Both the position numbers and the translations under genes were made by a program. From contig NW_006920417.1 in NCBI RefSeq assembly GCF_000344685.1, positions 312,642-376,641 on the forward strand: 64,000 bases of DNA. Direction: 5' to 3'. The stretch's first letter is position 1. Every line of letters starts with the position of its first letter. Under the pieces are notes generated by a model. It was not told the origin of the DNA. It worked only from the letters and a program-made list of their open reading frames with translations, and ran no database searches. Of this stretch, positions 51,027-63,524 are shown piece after piece. This stretch comes from Gloeophyllum trabeum ATCC 11539 (taxonomy: Eukaryota > Basidiomycota > Agaricomycetes > Gloeophyllales > Gloeophyllaceae).

Positions 51027-51571
51027 TCGGATCTCTTCCACCCTCTGAATTCAGCGTTGCCTGGGTCAATGCATTTGGCCTCGACTACGAATGTAACTTT
51101 TTCCGGCCCTGAAGCTGTATATTAATACCATGATACCCTTTATAATGATGGATTCATTATGATTCAGAGTTCAGAGAATCAGAGCGTACCACCGACCCGC
51201 ACTCAAGTCTCAAGCCGCGAATTACCTGGACCTTCCGCGCCACAATATGCAAACAATATGGGCTTATACCTCGTTATGACCGAGCGCGAATGTGAAACGT
51301 TATAACGTTCAGTCTGCCCAGATACGGGACGGTCGATGCTTGGTCGATGCCACTACCAGACGGTCATGTCGCTGTCAAACGTCGGGTTCGGGCCTACTAT
51401 TGCAGCTTGTTTACCTCGGAAGCCGCGTTCACTGCTTTAGTCATGAGGCCACTAGATGGTCCGGCATTGCCTGCACAATCACGAGCGAAACATGACTGCT
51501 ACTTATGATCCAGCAATGCCTCTGAAGTACATCTCTACGCCAGGCTCGACATCTCTGCATTCTGCCTAAGT
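51027..51571. other. Intergenic, nitronate monooxygenase promoter
   Basis: This is the 3' flank of the peroxiredoxin gene and 5' flank of the next gene, both plus strand. No gene or repeat is recognised. Confidence 0.4.
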
Positions 51572-53084
51572 ATGCCAATCGTGACACCACTGACGAAGTT
51601 GCTGGGTATCCGCGTGTACGTTCTCTGTCGCTTTTGGTGAGCGGATGGTCCTGACCAGCAGGTACCTTTCGCAGCCCAGTTGTGCAAGGGGGTATGCAGT
51701 GGTATGCACCTAGCACTATGGAACCTCAGTGCTGTTACCAAATTACTCTGCAGGGTCGGGGTGCCTCAACTTGCAGCAGCCGTGTCAAACGGTGGAGGAC
51801 TCGGTATGTCTCACCGATCTCTGAAGTTCGGACTGAGGCTGGACATCTGTCTCATGTACAGGGATATTGACCGCTCTTACCCAACCTAACCCTGACGCTC
51901 TCCGTGCTGCGATACGGGAGACGCGCACACTTACTGACAAGCCGTTCGGCGTTAACATCACGCTGCTGCCTAGCATCAATCCTCCCGACTATGCAGGTTA
52001 TGCCAGAGCTGCAGTGGAGGAGGGGGTGAAGGTTTTTGAGACAGCTGGGAACAACCGTGAGTTACTCGGTATACCAACCGCGGACCTATGATTGACTGGG
52101 TCGCGGGTGACCGGTTAGCCAAGCAGCTCGTGGATTATTTGAAGGCAAACGGCTGCACAGTTATCCATAAATGCACTACCATAAGACACGCCAAAGCTGG
52201 CGCCCGGATGGGGGTCGACATGCTCAGCATCGATGGCTTTGAATGTAAGCTTGATCTCCTATCTTATGGGTTAGATGATAACAGTTGACAGGCGCTGGGC
52301 ACCCGGGAGAGGAGGATATCGGCGGATTAGTTTTGGTATGTCCTTCAGACACGCGCGAACGTTTACGGTTTTCTGAGATTTGATGTACGAATGCAGTTAG
52401 CAAGGGCAGCCAGTGAACTCAGCATCCCTTTCATTGCATCGGGTGGTATCGCAAATGGAAGGGGCTTAGCAGCTGTACTGGCTCTCGGTGCTTCAGTGAG
52501 TAGTTGTATTGGTTCGGCCCACTTGTACGGCGCCTGACGCTTTGTCGTGTCGTCGTAGGGAGCTAATATGGGTGAGTCCATGGCTTTTGCCCAACGCAGA
52601 GACAAATAATCGAATATCTTGATGCAGGAACACGTTTCATGTGCACTGTTGAGAGGTATGTATTGAGGTGCAAACTTCTCTTGCAATACTTACTGAAACC
52701 CACTGATTCAGCCCGATTCACCAGAATATAAAGGAGAAGATTGTGGCCTCAACGGAGCAGGATACCGTGCACATCTTCCGGACCCTGCACAACACTGCAC
52801 GGGTGTTCAAGAACAAGATATCGCAGGAGGTCGTCGCTATCGAGCGTCGACCAGGCGGCGCAAAATTCGAAGACATCCGGGAGCTAGTCTCTGGTGCTCG
52901 GGGACGAAAGGTCTACGAACTTGGAGATCCCGACTACGGTATCTGGACCGCAGGTATCGCAATGGGGTTAATAAATGACATACCGACGTGCAAGGAGCTC
53001 CTGGAGACCATCGAGCGTGATGCAGAGGACATTATCAGCCGATTAGGCAGGATGGTGGTTCCTGAGCGTAGTGCTAAGTTATGA
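51572..53084 (+). CDS. Nitronate monooxygenase (2-nitropropane dioxygenase family)
   Basis: An FMN-dependent TIM-barrel enzyme that oxidises alkyl nitronates such as propionate-3-nitronate, a plant and fungal toxin. Exon 1 reads MPIVTPLTKLLGIR; the second uses the acceptor at about 51670 and gives PVVQGGMQWVGVPQLAAAVS across a further intron, then NGGGLGILTALTQPNPDAL, KPFGVNITLLPSINPPDY, VIHKCTTIRHAKAGARMGVD, SIDGFE, GHPGEEDIGGLVL, FIASGGIANGRGLAAVLALG, GANMGTRF. The FMN-phosphate loops and the His-Pro-Gly segment are intact. The final exon (about 52710-53084) is a helical cap ending in VPERSAKL. About ten exons. There is no targeting signal, so likely cytosolic or mitochondrial by analogy. 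A nearby acceptor at 51661 gives a wrong frame. Confidence 0.9.
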
Positions 53085-53421
53085 CATACCTTAGACTCTA
53101 TAAGCCGTAACTTCATTCCGGCGTAGGTTTTTACGGGTGAGACTACAACCTCTCTTTTACCTCTTTGTTAGAGTCGTACTGTATCATACATGCCTACCAC
53201 TTTGAATTCTCTACACACTTGCGAAGAGGAATCCAGTGAACATGCGGTCATGTGACCTACGCGCTCTTGCCTCGTGTTTCCGCGTGGTTGAATCAGAAAC
53301 GCCAGACCACACTACTGCCAAGGTTTCTTCGTGGTTTCTGTGAGTTCACTGCTTTCTTTCGCTCTCTATGCTATCAGCTGTTCCTTCCCTGCACTCTTCT
53401 CCATGTCCGTCTCCGCCATCG
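53085..53421. other. Intergenic, MPS1 promoter and leader
   Basis: Pyrimidine-rich DNA before the MPS1 start. Upstream in-frame ATGs exist (53368), so part of this may be coding or 5' UTR. Confidence 0.4.
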
Positions 53422-56400
53422 ATGGATCCGCCAGTCTCTTCAGTGCCTTCCACACCCGAGGACAAGGTAAATACGCGTCAATCGTCGGCCACCCCTTCAG
53501 ACGAATCGTCACTCTTTGAACTCTCCTTTGAGTACAACTATGACTCGGAGGGAAACATCATACGCGTTTCCAATTCGAAATCTCTGTCCTCTTCGCCGCC
53601 AGAGAAGCACAAGCTCGAGCGTAGGTCTTCTCCGAAGGCGGCCACAGACCGTACCTCGTCAGACGCGTTGCCCCCTCCTGAACCGCGCACCTCGCTTTCG
53701 CGTTCAGAGAGCGCGTCAGTTTTGCCTACTGGACCATCTCAAGCGACGGATGCTGCTATCGCTGGTATCCGCTCCTTTCAACGCGTCGCTTCAGGCCCAG
53801 CTGTCATCAATGCAATCACGCCTGTGGCTACCGCAGCAGCAATCAAATCCAACCTTGGAGCATTATCTACTGGGCTCAGCAACACTGCGCGGAAATTAGG
53901 CGGGCCGCGACGAGTCACAAAGGAAAAGTACTTTGAACAAGAAGAGCGGAACAAATTGGCGGACGAACTCCTACGGGCCGAGAATCAAAGAGCGCTGCAA
54001 GAGAAGGGGAATCTGTTGAATGTGCAAGCTACGGCGGCACCTGTACTGGGTGCCAGTAAGCGGCAGTCGCCACCACCCCTTTCGCGTCACTCGTCTACGC
54101 CACTCTACCCAGCGAACTCTCTGGCTTCATCTAATATAGACTGGCTAGGATCATCAGGACCTAGTGAGCTTGCGGCCGGCTCATCGTCTCTCTCTCGCTC
54201 TCGTTCGGAGGGTGCCCCGGGATTTCAACGCCCTCACATACGGAAAACAGCCAGTACGAGGGGAGCGGGTCGTCCTTGGAAAGGGACCTTCGAAGATATT
54301 GCGGAGCATGATGGAGGTGAAGTTCACTCTGCCGACGAATATATGGGTGCAGAAACGGATACAGGTGAGGTTCAGTTTGCTATCAGTTTGTCTTTGCGGA
54401 CGTCCAAGGAGGTGACTGCGTGAGCGAACCGGGCGAGATCCAAACGCTTAAGTAAGAGGATACTGAATTTTTACTGATAGGCGAAGATCCTCCTCCACCA
54501 AACCCGCCGAATGGGTTAAGTCGAGGGCGAAGTTACGGTGACGTTGACGAAGTCAACGGTGCTAATGGTCTGTCTTCCTCCACCGGTGTCCGACCACGGC
54601 GCTCTTTCAGCGTAAGCGACGCTCCTGGTACGTTGTTCATTTCGCTGATATCTGGTTCATGCTGATCATCGACTGACATAACTTACACATGGTCAGAGCC
54701 AGATCACCGCCAGCCTCAATTACCCAAACCTTCTCGTCAGTACCTTCTTCCATCAGGACGTCCAGAGACGAATGGCGCTCTCAACACGAGCAAGGGTGCA
54801 AGGCGGGTGACAGTTGAAGAGCATATCAGGCAGAGCAGACTGGCAGAACAGGAAGCAGGTGCGTATGGTCATCATCGCTGTGGACTACCTTTAACAAGTG
54901 TATAGAATACCTTCGGCGTCAACGGGTGCAATCGGAAGAATATGAAAGTCCGTAACGTTCGTTCGATGACCGCCCGTGTCTAATCATATATTACAGTAGC
55001 GCGCGAGTCGGAACCGGAGGAGAGCTACGGACGATCCCGAAAGTCACCTTCTCCTACTCACAAGAACAACCATGCGCGGTCCGCATTTGGTCATCAACGA
55101 AAGGATTCTGATACCCTTCGCTCCGTGCCGCATCCTACCCTTGCTACCGCATCTTCACCCACTGCCGTAGATGTACTGCCTCCACGACTGTCACCTTCGG
55201 GCACGGGTCCAAAGCACCGCAGAAGTCCAACTGCACCGGAGCCACCTACCACCAGTGGTATGCTGGCTCCCGCACAGAACGGGAAAACGCCGGGGAGGAC
55301 GTGGGCGTCAGGGGAAGGAAAGGGCAGATATTCTGCTGGGGACGATGACCCAGCAGACGCTATTGCAGAGAATGGATACGCGGAACAGTATCAAGTTCAT
55401 GAAAAGCGTTCGACTGCGGCACCTTCGCGTCCAGTGCCAGCGGTGGTTAATCCCGTTGGAGAGCGCCCCAAGACCATAACGGTGAGTGCTTCTATACGAG
55501 TTGACGTGGTGTTCCGAACCTGAGCTGTAGGGCTTCCAGGTAAACAAGAAGGGGTATGCTCGCTTGGATCTTCTGGGCAAGGGTGGCTCTTCCAGGGTGT
55601 ATCGAGTCATGACCGGCCAGAATGATATCTACGCGCTCAAGCGGGTAACCCTGGACCAGACGGACGCAGAAACAATGAGCGGTTACATGAACGAGATTGC
55701 CTTGCTGAAGAGACTCGAGGGCAACAACCGGATCATAAGGCTCATCGACAGCGAGGTGAAATCAGGCCCTAATGGTTCGAAAGGGCTCTTGCACCTTGTC
55801 ATGGAATGCGGTGAAATTGGTAAGGAAGTTAGATCGCGGAGTTATGATGTTGATTTTGCTTACTTCCTTTGTTACGCAGACCTGGCGCGACTATTACAAG
55901 AGCAGCAGACAAAGCCAATGAACATGGTCTGGATCGCCTACTACTGGCAACAGGTGAGCATGTCTTTGATAAGGCGTAATGCATTCACTTACAGGGTGAG
56001 GTCAGATGCTTGAGGCGGTACAAGTCATACACGACGAGAAGATAGTCCATTCGGACCTCAAGCCAGCTAACTTCGTGCTGGTGCGAGGGCAACTGAAGCT
56101 GATCGACTTTGGGATTGCCAACGCGATTGCCAACGATACCACCAACATCCAGAGGGATCACCAGGTTCGTAGCAGAACTAGCAACGACCGTGCGCATCTT
56201 CTGATTATGTCCTTTTGGTAGATCGGAACCGTCAATTACATGAGTCCCGAGGCTATCGAGGTACCGGATGGGAAGCGGCGGCTCAAAGTCGGCAGACCAA
56301 GCGACGTATGGTCCCTCGGTTGCATCCTTTACCAGATGGTGTATGGCTATCCGCCTTTCCAACAACTGTCGGTATACCAGAAGATGAAGGCTATCCCGGA

Positions 56401-56928
56401 TCCTAATTATACCATCGACTTCCCTGCCTATTCGGCACCCGTGATCCCAGCGTCGAAATCGCAGCGAGATGGTCCGTCGACACCTCCACAGAAGCTGGAT
56501 CATCTCAAGAGGCGGGTGCCGGCATATGTCATCGCGACGATGCGCAACTGCCTATGCAGAAACCCGAAAGAACGGGCCACTATCCCCGAACTGCTCGAAC
56601 ATGATTGGTTGACCGGGAGAGAACGTACGTCCTGTTTTTTTGGTATCGCAGCCTCCCGCCGTCTGACGAGTGTTATAGCTGCCCCAGTGCTTGCCCATAA
56701 CGAAAGCATAATCAACCCTCATTATATGGGCCAGCTACTGCGCTATGGGATGGCCCTTGCTCGCGATTCTCCAAACATGACGAAACAAGAACTCGAAAAA
56801 CTAGCAACAGTAAGTGTCGTTTTGCCATGATTTAGGAAATAAGTCTGACGGAAGAGACGTCGTAGGATCTCATTGGTCAGCTTCAGGGGACCATCAGGAG
56901 CGCGAAAGATGAGCGCGACTCATTCTGA
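53422..56928 (+). CDS. MPS1: Dual-specificity spindle-checkpoint kinase MPS1/TTK
   Basis: The long N-terminus (to about 55510) is disordered, Ser/Pro-rich, with [15 protein letters not shown] at the chosen start; it holds [20 protein letters not shown]. The kinase domain starts [20 protein letters not shown] (Gly loop), YALKRV (Lys), LARLLQ, then the Mps1-type catalytic loop [39 protein letters not shown] (activation segment and P+1), [24 protein letters not shown] instead of HRDLK marks the MPS1/TTK family. A C-terminal tail follows ([16 protein letters not shown]) and the gene ends RDSF at 56928. MPS1 phosphorylates kinetochore Knl1/Spc105 in the spindle checkpoint and helps duplicate spindle poles in yeast. 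Around 11 exons. An upstream ATG at 53368 would add 18 residues. Confidence 0.93.
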
Positions 56929-57509
56929 ATAGTGACCAGGCTAGTTCACTATCAAGTTCGGCCTCTGCTGTGTAAAACATGTTATGCCAGTGTATTAGAG
57001 ACAGGTTTGGCGGCCAGCGTCTTGGACCATCCGATATCCTCATATGCCTTTCTTCCGCTGTCTTGTTATCTATGAATTGCTGTCGTTCTTTGCTATGCTC
57101 GTTTGCTCCTCTCCCCATCGTCGCATTCATATTGCATGTACAACCCCAATCTTTCATTCAAGGTTCATACTTTCATTAATATCCCTTGATTCCCTCCCGT
57201 TGCATTATTATTGTTCAACTAATCACAAGCCCCTCATGTGCCATTCATAGACGCAATGCATACCAGGATCATGATGTTGATTCATCATATCAAGGAAAAC
57301 ATTTGCCCACTGACAGGAGATGCAACAGATGCGTGACGCAAATATCGAGTCCGGGGCTGAAGCGGGTATAGCCGAATGCAGAAATAGGACGATCGGGCGG
57401 TGCGGAGAAGCGGAACAGTGCCTGGTTGTTCTAATCGCTCTCGTTAGCGCTGTAATATATACCTCTGAGACCAGCGTCGTCCTGCGCGCCCCCTCCCCTC
57501 CTTGCCACC
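56929..57509. other. Intergenic with TATA element near its right end
   Basis: This holds the MPS1 3' end and the promoter of the following membrane-protein gene. No gene is seen. Confidence 0.4.
57456..57461 (+). promoter_or_regulatory. TATA element (TATATA) of the multi-pass membrane gene
   Basis: TATATA ends 48 bp before the start codon at 57510, a likely core promoter with a very short leader. Confidence 0.4.
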
Positions 57510-58929
57510 ATGTCCAACAGCACCGGGTCCACTCCCTCCATCATCGATGCGCTGCCCCCCTCCCTGAAGCTGCCGCCGCATCTCTCGGCGCACAAATATT
57601 TCTTCGTCTGTACTCTCACCGTTGCCGCTTGGGATACGCTGGTACTTTCCCCCCGCACATGGCGTCTAATGCGAACGAAAGAATGGCCTCCTCTCAAAAT
57701 CATTTTCCATTTCTTGAGGGTTTTCATGCCGATTGAATTCACCATCGTTGGGGTTGCGTTCTTCGACACCAAGTTCACGCAGGCGGTACGCGCAGAATGA
57801 GACGTTCTTTCCGTTTTCGCTGCCTAAAACTGCGTCACAGCAATGCCAAAAGTTCTACCTTTTCGAACCCATTTGCACCGCTATCCTTTTAGCCCTCTGC
57901 TCGGGTATGTTCTATATGACCCCTCTCCGGCATGTTCTAATCCGACCTGGGTCCAGCCGTCCATGTCATTCGCATTCACGCGATCTACGAGAGGAATAGG
58001 AGTGTTCTTGCTGGTATGGGCGCACTCTTGGCTATTCAGATCGTCGTGACAGCCATTTGCTGCGGCTTCTACCGATGTTAGTACCAGAGTTTTCCGCTGG
58101 AGTCGAACCTGACAGGCAATCTGCGCAGCTGTGCCTTTGGACGTAGGCCAGGGATGCATTGCTGGGCCGAAGGCCAACTGGGTCGGCATTTACTGGCTCT
58201 CAGCGACATTGCTGTATACAGCATCGGTATGCTTCTCACTACTTCCATGTGTAACTGACGGCTGACAGACTTGCCGCCAGTTTGCTCTGGCTGTGGCTCG
58301 TTCCGTGGGCTCGCTTAAGGTGAAGCCGTTGAGCCCCTGGAAGCTTATGCTTCGAGATGGTCTCAACCTGTACGGTGCCATCTGGATCGTCAACATGGTC
58401 AACATGCTGTTCTGGTTCATCATAAAGCCAACTGGCACCAATGACCCAATCAGGACCATTGTTACGAGGTGCGTCGCGTGGATCTTCTGGCTCTCAACTC
58501 CAGTGCTGATTCGTCCGTAGCATGGCTGCTGTCCTTACTACCTCCATGACCCTGCGTATTATCCTTGGTGTCCGCGGCTCGCTCATCGACGGAGGCTCTT
58601 TCGCCGGCTCTCACTCTACTGCAACCGGCTCTTCTTCTCGTGGCGGCACCACACACGTTATCTCCTCCCGCAGCACCCCGGCTGCTAATCAGACGTTCCA
58701 GATCGGTTCCCGCGCTGTCGGCCAGACCTACACTATCGACGAGCTGCACGGTGCGAGCGGGAAGGGCGAGGAGTGGACAGACCCCGTCATGGATGGCAAG
58801 AGCAGCGTGCACGACACCAAGGAGGGCGTTTTCCCTATCGAGAGCCCGCCCCAGGGTGTGAAGATCACGATTGACCGGGAGGTGGACGTGGAGTATGATG
58901 TCGAGCCGTATAACCGCGGACCCAAGTAG
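57510..58929 (+). CDS. Multi-pass membrane protein of mushroom-expanded unknown family
   Basis: Five or six exons encode about six or seven hydrophobic segments followed by a cytosolic tail. Visible segments: HKYFFVCTLTVAAWDTLVLS with PRTWRLMRTKEW after it, MPIEFTIVGVAFFD, FYLFEPICTAILLALCSAVH with VIRIHAIYERN after it, GALLAIQIVVTAICCGFY, WVGIYWLSATLLYT, LYGAIWIVNMVNMLFWFIIK, and MAAVLTTSMTLRIIL. The pattern (short N-terminus, a charged loop with WRLxRTKEW, RxHAIYERN after a helix, LRDGLxLYG in the last third) fits a basidiomycete family of predicted membrane proteins (DUF6533-like) of unknown function; a receptor role is speculation. The tail is Ser/Gly-rich, then acidic. Gene start fits the TATA at 57456. 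Confidence 0.8.
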
Positions 58930-59509
58930 GCGGGTGCTGAGCGGTGTTCTGTGGTGGACATTGGGCATTTCGGTGTAAGATGTACCCCCATCACGCTTCG
59001 ATGGTGATGCTGGGAGCGCAGGTGTATACGTGGGGGTGGGCTGACCGGCGGCACCTCTTCTCTGTTTATCTTAACTGATGTTTGTGTTATTTAAGGTTTG
59101 ACTTCTTGTTCATCTTGTGGATTACCATATGAGATGTTAGATATCTGTTGTGCCACTAGCGATTCAAGGATAAATCAGTTGTATTGACAGGATCAGTGAA
59201 TGTCACAGGGCTCGGATGGCATAATCGGCTGCACTGTACGGGATAGAGCCCGCGGCTCTTATTGTGGAATGACAGAGTTCGCAGAGATGATCAAACATGG
59301 AACTAGAAATACATGATGTAGATGTCCTGGAAGCAATCAGATAAAAACTGGGGTATTGTACTTGACATGACCAAACAAGGTTTAGATACCGAGCGCAGCC
59401 TACACACCAGCGTGCGAGGAGATTCACCTAGGTCAGCAATTGGAACTAGTGACCGGTGGAGGTTGCGCAGATGGTGCATTCTGCACGGGCATCGCCAGTA
59501 GGTTGGAGC
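58930..59509. other. Convergent 3' intergenic stretch
   Basis: Between the stops of the membrane-protein gene and the minus-strand F-box/PBZ-like gene. No gene is seen. Confidence 0.4.
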
Positions 59510-61212
59510 TCAAGCAGGATCACCTCGGATCGGTTCACACAGATGCTAGATGAGCAGTCAATAACATCCGGGAAACGACACGGGAGGTGGGAGCTCACAT
59601 TCAACTTGCTCGCATGTTGAGGGCGGTGCGCCTGGGTTCTGCAGTTGTAGCCGTACCAGCAGTTCTCAGCCGGAACAGCGATACCCTCTGGCAATCACGA
59701 TCAGCGTCACATTCTTAGCACCCCGGAGTTGTGCGCACCTGCGCGCTTGCGCTCCAGCCACCACTCATGCATCTTGGACCGTACGAGCAACCGGAGGCAG
59801 CCCTCGCACAGCCAGTTGTCGGGCGTCAGCGGTTGCCCGCCGTCGAGCTCGGTGTTGTGCTCGATCATCCATTTAAAGAGGTCTGGGTAGCAGAATGCCG
59901 GACGCTCGAGATACTGCGTTAGTGGCTGCCTCTCTGTGAAGTTCCGCGGGAGATGGCCTTTCATAGCCGCTCCTAGCTCTCCGGGCGATAAAATGCCCTT
60001 CAGGAGAGGCCAATCTGTGCATGCAATGTCAGACTACATTCAGAGGTCTGCTCAGGGCGAATGCTTACTTGCTGAACTCCACAGCCTTTGCGATGCCTGC
60101 TTGCAATTGTCGCCTGCGAAGTCAGTTCAACAACTAGGTATGCCTCGAAAACGGTACTTTGATACGCACATGGATGATCCTCGTACTTGTAGTAGTCGTC
60201 TAGAATAACCTTCTTCATTTCATGCAAGTTCCAGTCAGGTTTGCCAAGTCGCCGACGTTCGAAAGCCTTCGCGAGGTCCCGCGCTATGAAGCAAAATTCT
60301 TCCAGATTTTCCTCGTTCTCTGGAACCGGTATGAAGGGTGCGCCGGATTGACATTTGAACATTTGAAGAACCACCTCAGGCCCGGTGGACACGACGAAGC
60401 CCAGCATGTCCACTTCGGGATTGTCCCCTGTAAACGAGTGAACGACCGCATACTGTGTGGGCGAGTGCCACGGGTACGTGCTCACTAACCGGTCCATTCA
60501 GGGTAGAACTCTCCGATTGCTCTGGCCGTCCACTGCACGGTCTCGCACAAGAAGCGGTAGATCACGGCGAATTCGAGGAACTGTGTGTCGTCGCCGAGTG
60601 AGTCGAAGAAACGCTCTTTCTCTTCGGTATAGTTTAAGAGGACGAGGTCTCCGTCCTCGTCCTCATCCTCGTCCTCCTCTTCGTCGCACCGAAATGTGTC
60701 TGCGTAGAGTAAGAATCGGTACATTGCGCGACAGAATCGCATGGATTCATTTTCGCTGAGGACGCTCTTGGGAGAGGTTGGGTCTTTATGACTGAGACTG
60801 GACTCAGACTCGGTAGTATGGTTACTCAATGAACGGATTGGTACCTCCAGCTAAACAGATCTTCGAGCTCACTGACCACACGGGCATCTTGATTGAGTGT
60901 TTGAGCTTCTGACCGAGTAATTGGTGTGTTCAGGACTTCAGATTCCGGCACCCAGTTACTAGGATCACGCGTGTCGCGGTCCTTGTCGTGGCGGGCCGCT
61001 CTTAGTGCTTGAGGCAAAGCAGGTCCGATGTGATTGTAGGCAACCGCGCTCACAATTGAGCTTGGATGGCACTTGAAAACTTCATATATATGTTTGGATA
61101 CTAGGATAACAGAAGACAGCGATGAAAGATCCGGGAGCGCCCTCATTATGCAGTCCACAAGATCGTCAGCCACAGGAAAGGAATCCCGAGTTCCGGACAT
61201 GAAGCGTCTCAT
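59510..61212 (-). CDS. F-box-like protein ending in a PBZ-like C2H2 zinc finger
   Basis: Exon 1 (61212 to about 60853) has an F-box-like helix pair, DDLVDCIMRALPDLSSLSSV then ILVSKHIYEVFKCHPSSIVS. Exon 2 continues MRFCRAMYRFLLYADTF, an acidic run (CDEEEDEDEDEDGD) and RAIGEFYPEWTG; a 62 nt intron (GTTAGT to TTTACAG) leads to DNPEVDMLGFVVSTGPEVV. Later exons read NFTERQPLTQYLERPAFCYP, WLCEGCLRLLVRSKMHEWWL, and the last two exons join as NCWYGYNCRTQAHRPQHASK then LNHLCEPIRGDPA. That end has the C-x5-C and H-x5-H spacing of a PBZ finger (with eight rather than six residues in the middle). PBZ fingers bind poly(ADP-ribose). The stop is at 59510. Function is inferred; the family is known to me only as a mushroom-specific group. 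Confidence 0.65.
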
Positions 61213-61583
61213 AGAGCGGTAACAAGCTGAAATGGGGCACGGTACACGTATAAGAGGTAATGCCGTGCACCTGAGTATGCGTTCTGGCTGTTATATCAGG
61301 GCCTGGATAGGACGTCGAGTCAAGACGGACGCGCAGACTCGCGCAGAAGGATCAAGTTCGAGTCAAGTGAGTGGCCAAGACCGGAGGCAGTGCCTGGTCT
61401 GTAATTATGTAAGCGGTCTCGAGACTTCCAGAGACCATGTGATTCCGGACCCTGCCGCCGACCACTGGCATCGTTGCTATTATTGGCTCCAGGCCTGCTC
61501 CTGCATGTACTATGGGCCTCAGGCTCGCTCCTCCTCCTTTACCCTCTTAACAACGCTGAACACTACCCTGCGGTGCTTGTCTT
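61213..61583. other. Divergent promoter stretch
   Basis: This separates the F-box/PBZ-like gene from the RING gene, which face away from each other. It must hold both promoters. No gene is seen. Confidence 0.4.
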
Positions 61584-63017
61584 ATGGCGCCGCATCCCCT
61601 CATCTTCTTCTGCATTCTGTCGCTCCTCGTACCGTCCGCATATACCCACCCCATCGACTGGATCCGCAAATTATCTTCTAATGCCAGGGCCGAGCGTAAC
61701 TGGTTTTGGGGATGGGGCGTAGACAGCACGGTCTCTATTGTAGACCGCTCGCCTCCACTCAGCTTCCCCTCGCGACCTGCCGCCTTTGGAGTAGACCTGT
61801 CGGAGCCTTTGCTGGGCTATGTCATACCCCTCTCATCCTTCACTGCACCCTGCCCCGACCAGGGTGGCAATACTTCGAGCATTATCCCGGAAAACCTCGG
61901 TTGCCCGAGGTTGTGTCCAGTTGGACCGCACGAGCCTGAATCCAACGAGTCTTGGATCGCCCTGGTGCAAAGAGGCAAATGCCAGTTTGTCGATAAAGCC
62001 AGAGAGGCCCAGAGATTAGGAGCGCGAGCTGTGGTTGTAGGCGGCGATGATCCAGACGTCAGCGGAAACCCCAACTCTCTGGTGAATATGTACAGCCCAG
62101 GTGTGTATGTCGCACTACCCCGCGTTCGTTAATTCACGCGGGAACAGGGGATTCGTCTGATGTCACTATTGCTGCGACGTTCATCAAGTACTCCGATTAC
62201 ATGGAATTGATGGCGCTTATATCTGTGTCAAATACATCGCATGCAGGACTGAGGACATTATCACTTCTGATAACCACAGAATATTCTGCTTGGGAATGGT
62301 ACTCGTGAGTTGACACTTCGTGGAACGCGAATGCACCCTGATCGTCTGCCACAAGTCCCGTCCTCACCTTCATAATCATACTCCTCCTTCCTTCGACACT
62401 GACATTCATCACCCTTCTCATCCACCGCATACGAGCCGCCCGTGCAGCCCAGCGCGACCGTGCGCCCGAGGATATTGTGAAAAACCTTCCCTGGCGGGTA
62501 TACACGGGAACAGGATGGGAGAAGCACGAAGGCCACATACCCGGGGAAGACAGCTTGGAGCCTCCATCCATGGACATCGACCTGGAGGAGGGCCCTCCGC
62601 CCGACTCATCCGTCCCAGCTGCGGTCCCAGCGGACCAGCCTTGGTTTGAGACGCAGACGGAATGCGCGATATGCTTATCGGACTTCGTCCGCGGCGATAA
62701 AGTACGGGTGTTGCCCTGCCACCATATCTTCCATATGGACGAAGTGGATGAATGGCTCATTCATCGTAAGAAGTTGGTATGTCTGAGTTTTACGGGATTT
62801 CGATTTCTGGCCCTGCAGCTCACTTCGTGTCATACAGTGCCCGGTCTGCAAAGCTGATGTCACGCATCCCTCCGTTCAAGCGAAATCCAATCCTAACGAA
62901 CCGCACCAGCTAGCACCGGAGTCTCCGGTGGTGCCCATTCAGACATCCCTCGACGCTGACGAACGGACGCCGCTGTTGCAAAGTCCCGACGCTCATGGCA
63001 CGAATCACGATTCATGA
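61584..63017 (+). CDS. PA-TM-RING type E3 ubiquitin ligase
   Basis: The layout is signal peptide ([20 protein letters not shown]), protease-associated lumenal domain ([20 protein letters not shown] then [11 protein letters not shown], the PA-domain core), one transmembrane helix ([20 protein letters not shown] followed by basic HRIRAARAA), and a cytosolic RING-H2 finger: [19 protein letters not shown] then [19 protein letters not shown] and CPVCKAD. All eight zinc ligands are present. The fungal PA-TM-RING proteins work in the endosome/vacuole system (compare yeast Tul1-like and animal RNF13/RNF167). Five exons; the frame continues over an intron at about 62778-62838 between RKKL and CPVCK. 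The tail is Pro/Asp-rich, ending HGTNHDS at 63017. Confidence 0.92.
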
Positions 63018-63521
63018 TTATTTGTTTCTAATAGTTACAGTATTTGTACCATTATTTGTGTAACGTATTGTAGTTGAAGAATGCACAGTGCTACGTCTTC
63101 CAGCCCCCTCCTAATTCACCTTCACAATCTCCATCAAGTCGTTCAATGTTCATTCTCATCGCTCGGCTTGAGCAGAAACAAAGACCATAGACACGGAAGC
63201 AATTCCTTGACGCGTTCTTTCCACGGTTACCTGCGAGATTGCCTTGCTATATGATACACATACAAAAGGATCTTGCAGTCGTATCTCATCTCCATGAAGT
63301 GTCAGTTGTCTTCGCAATGTCATACAGTCAATTGACCGCATACAATGAAAACGCGAATGAAATTAAAAGCTTCCTGCTGTTCGGACCCGCGTTTCTTAAC
63401 TGGAATCTCCCGAAATACAAGAGTTCCTGAAGCGAACAATCGCAGCGTCCGCATACCGTCAGTCTCCCAGATCTCCTTATAGCATCAGGACCCCGGCATA
63501 CTGGTATATATGTTTGATCCT
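63018..63521. other. Intergenic, no gene seen
   Basis: AT-rich 3' flank of the RING gene. Short open frames occur on both strands but none is recognisable. Confidence 0.4.
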
Positions 63522-63524
63522 AGT

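Noticed and set aside
60430..60497. A 33 nt intron (GTGAGC...CACACAG) in the F-box/PBZ-like gene
   Set aside because: It would be abnormally short and leaves the wrong frame; the 62 nt intron starting four bases earlier and ending TTTACAG restores the frame.
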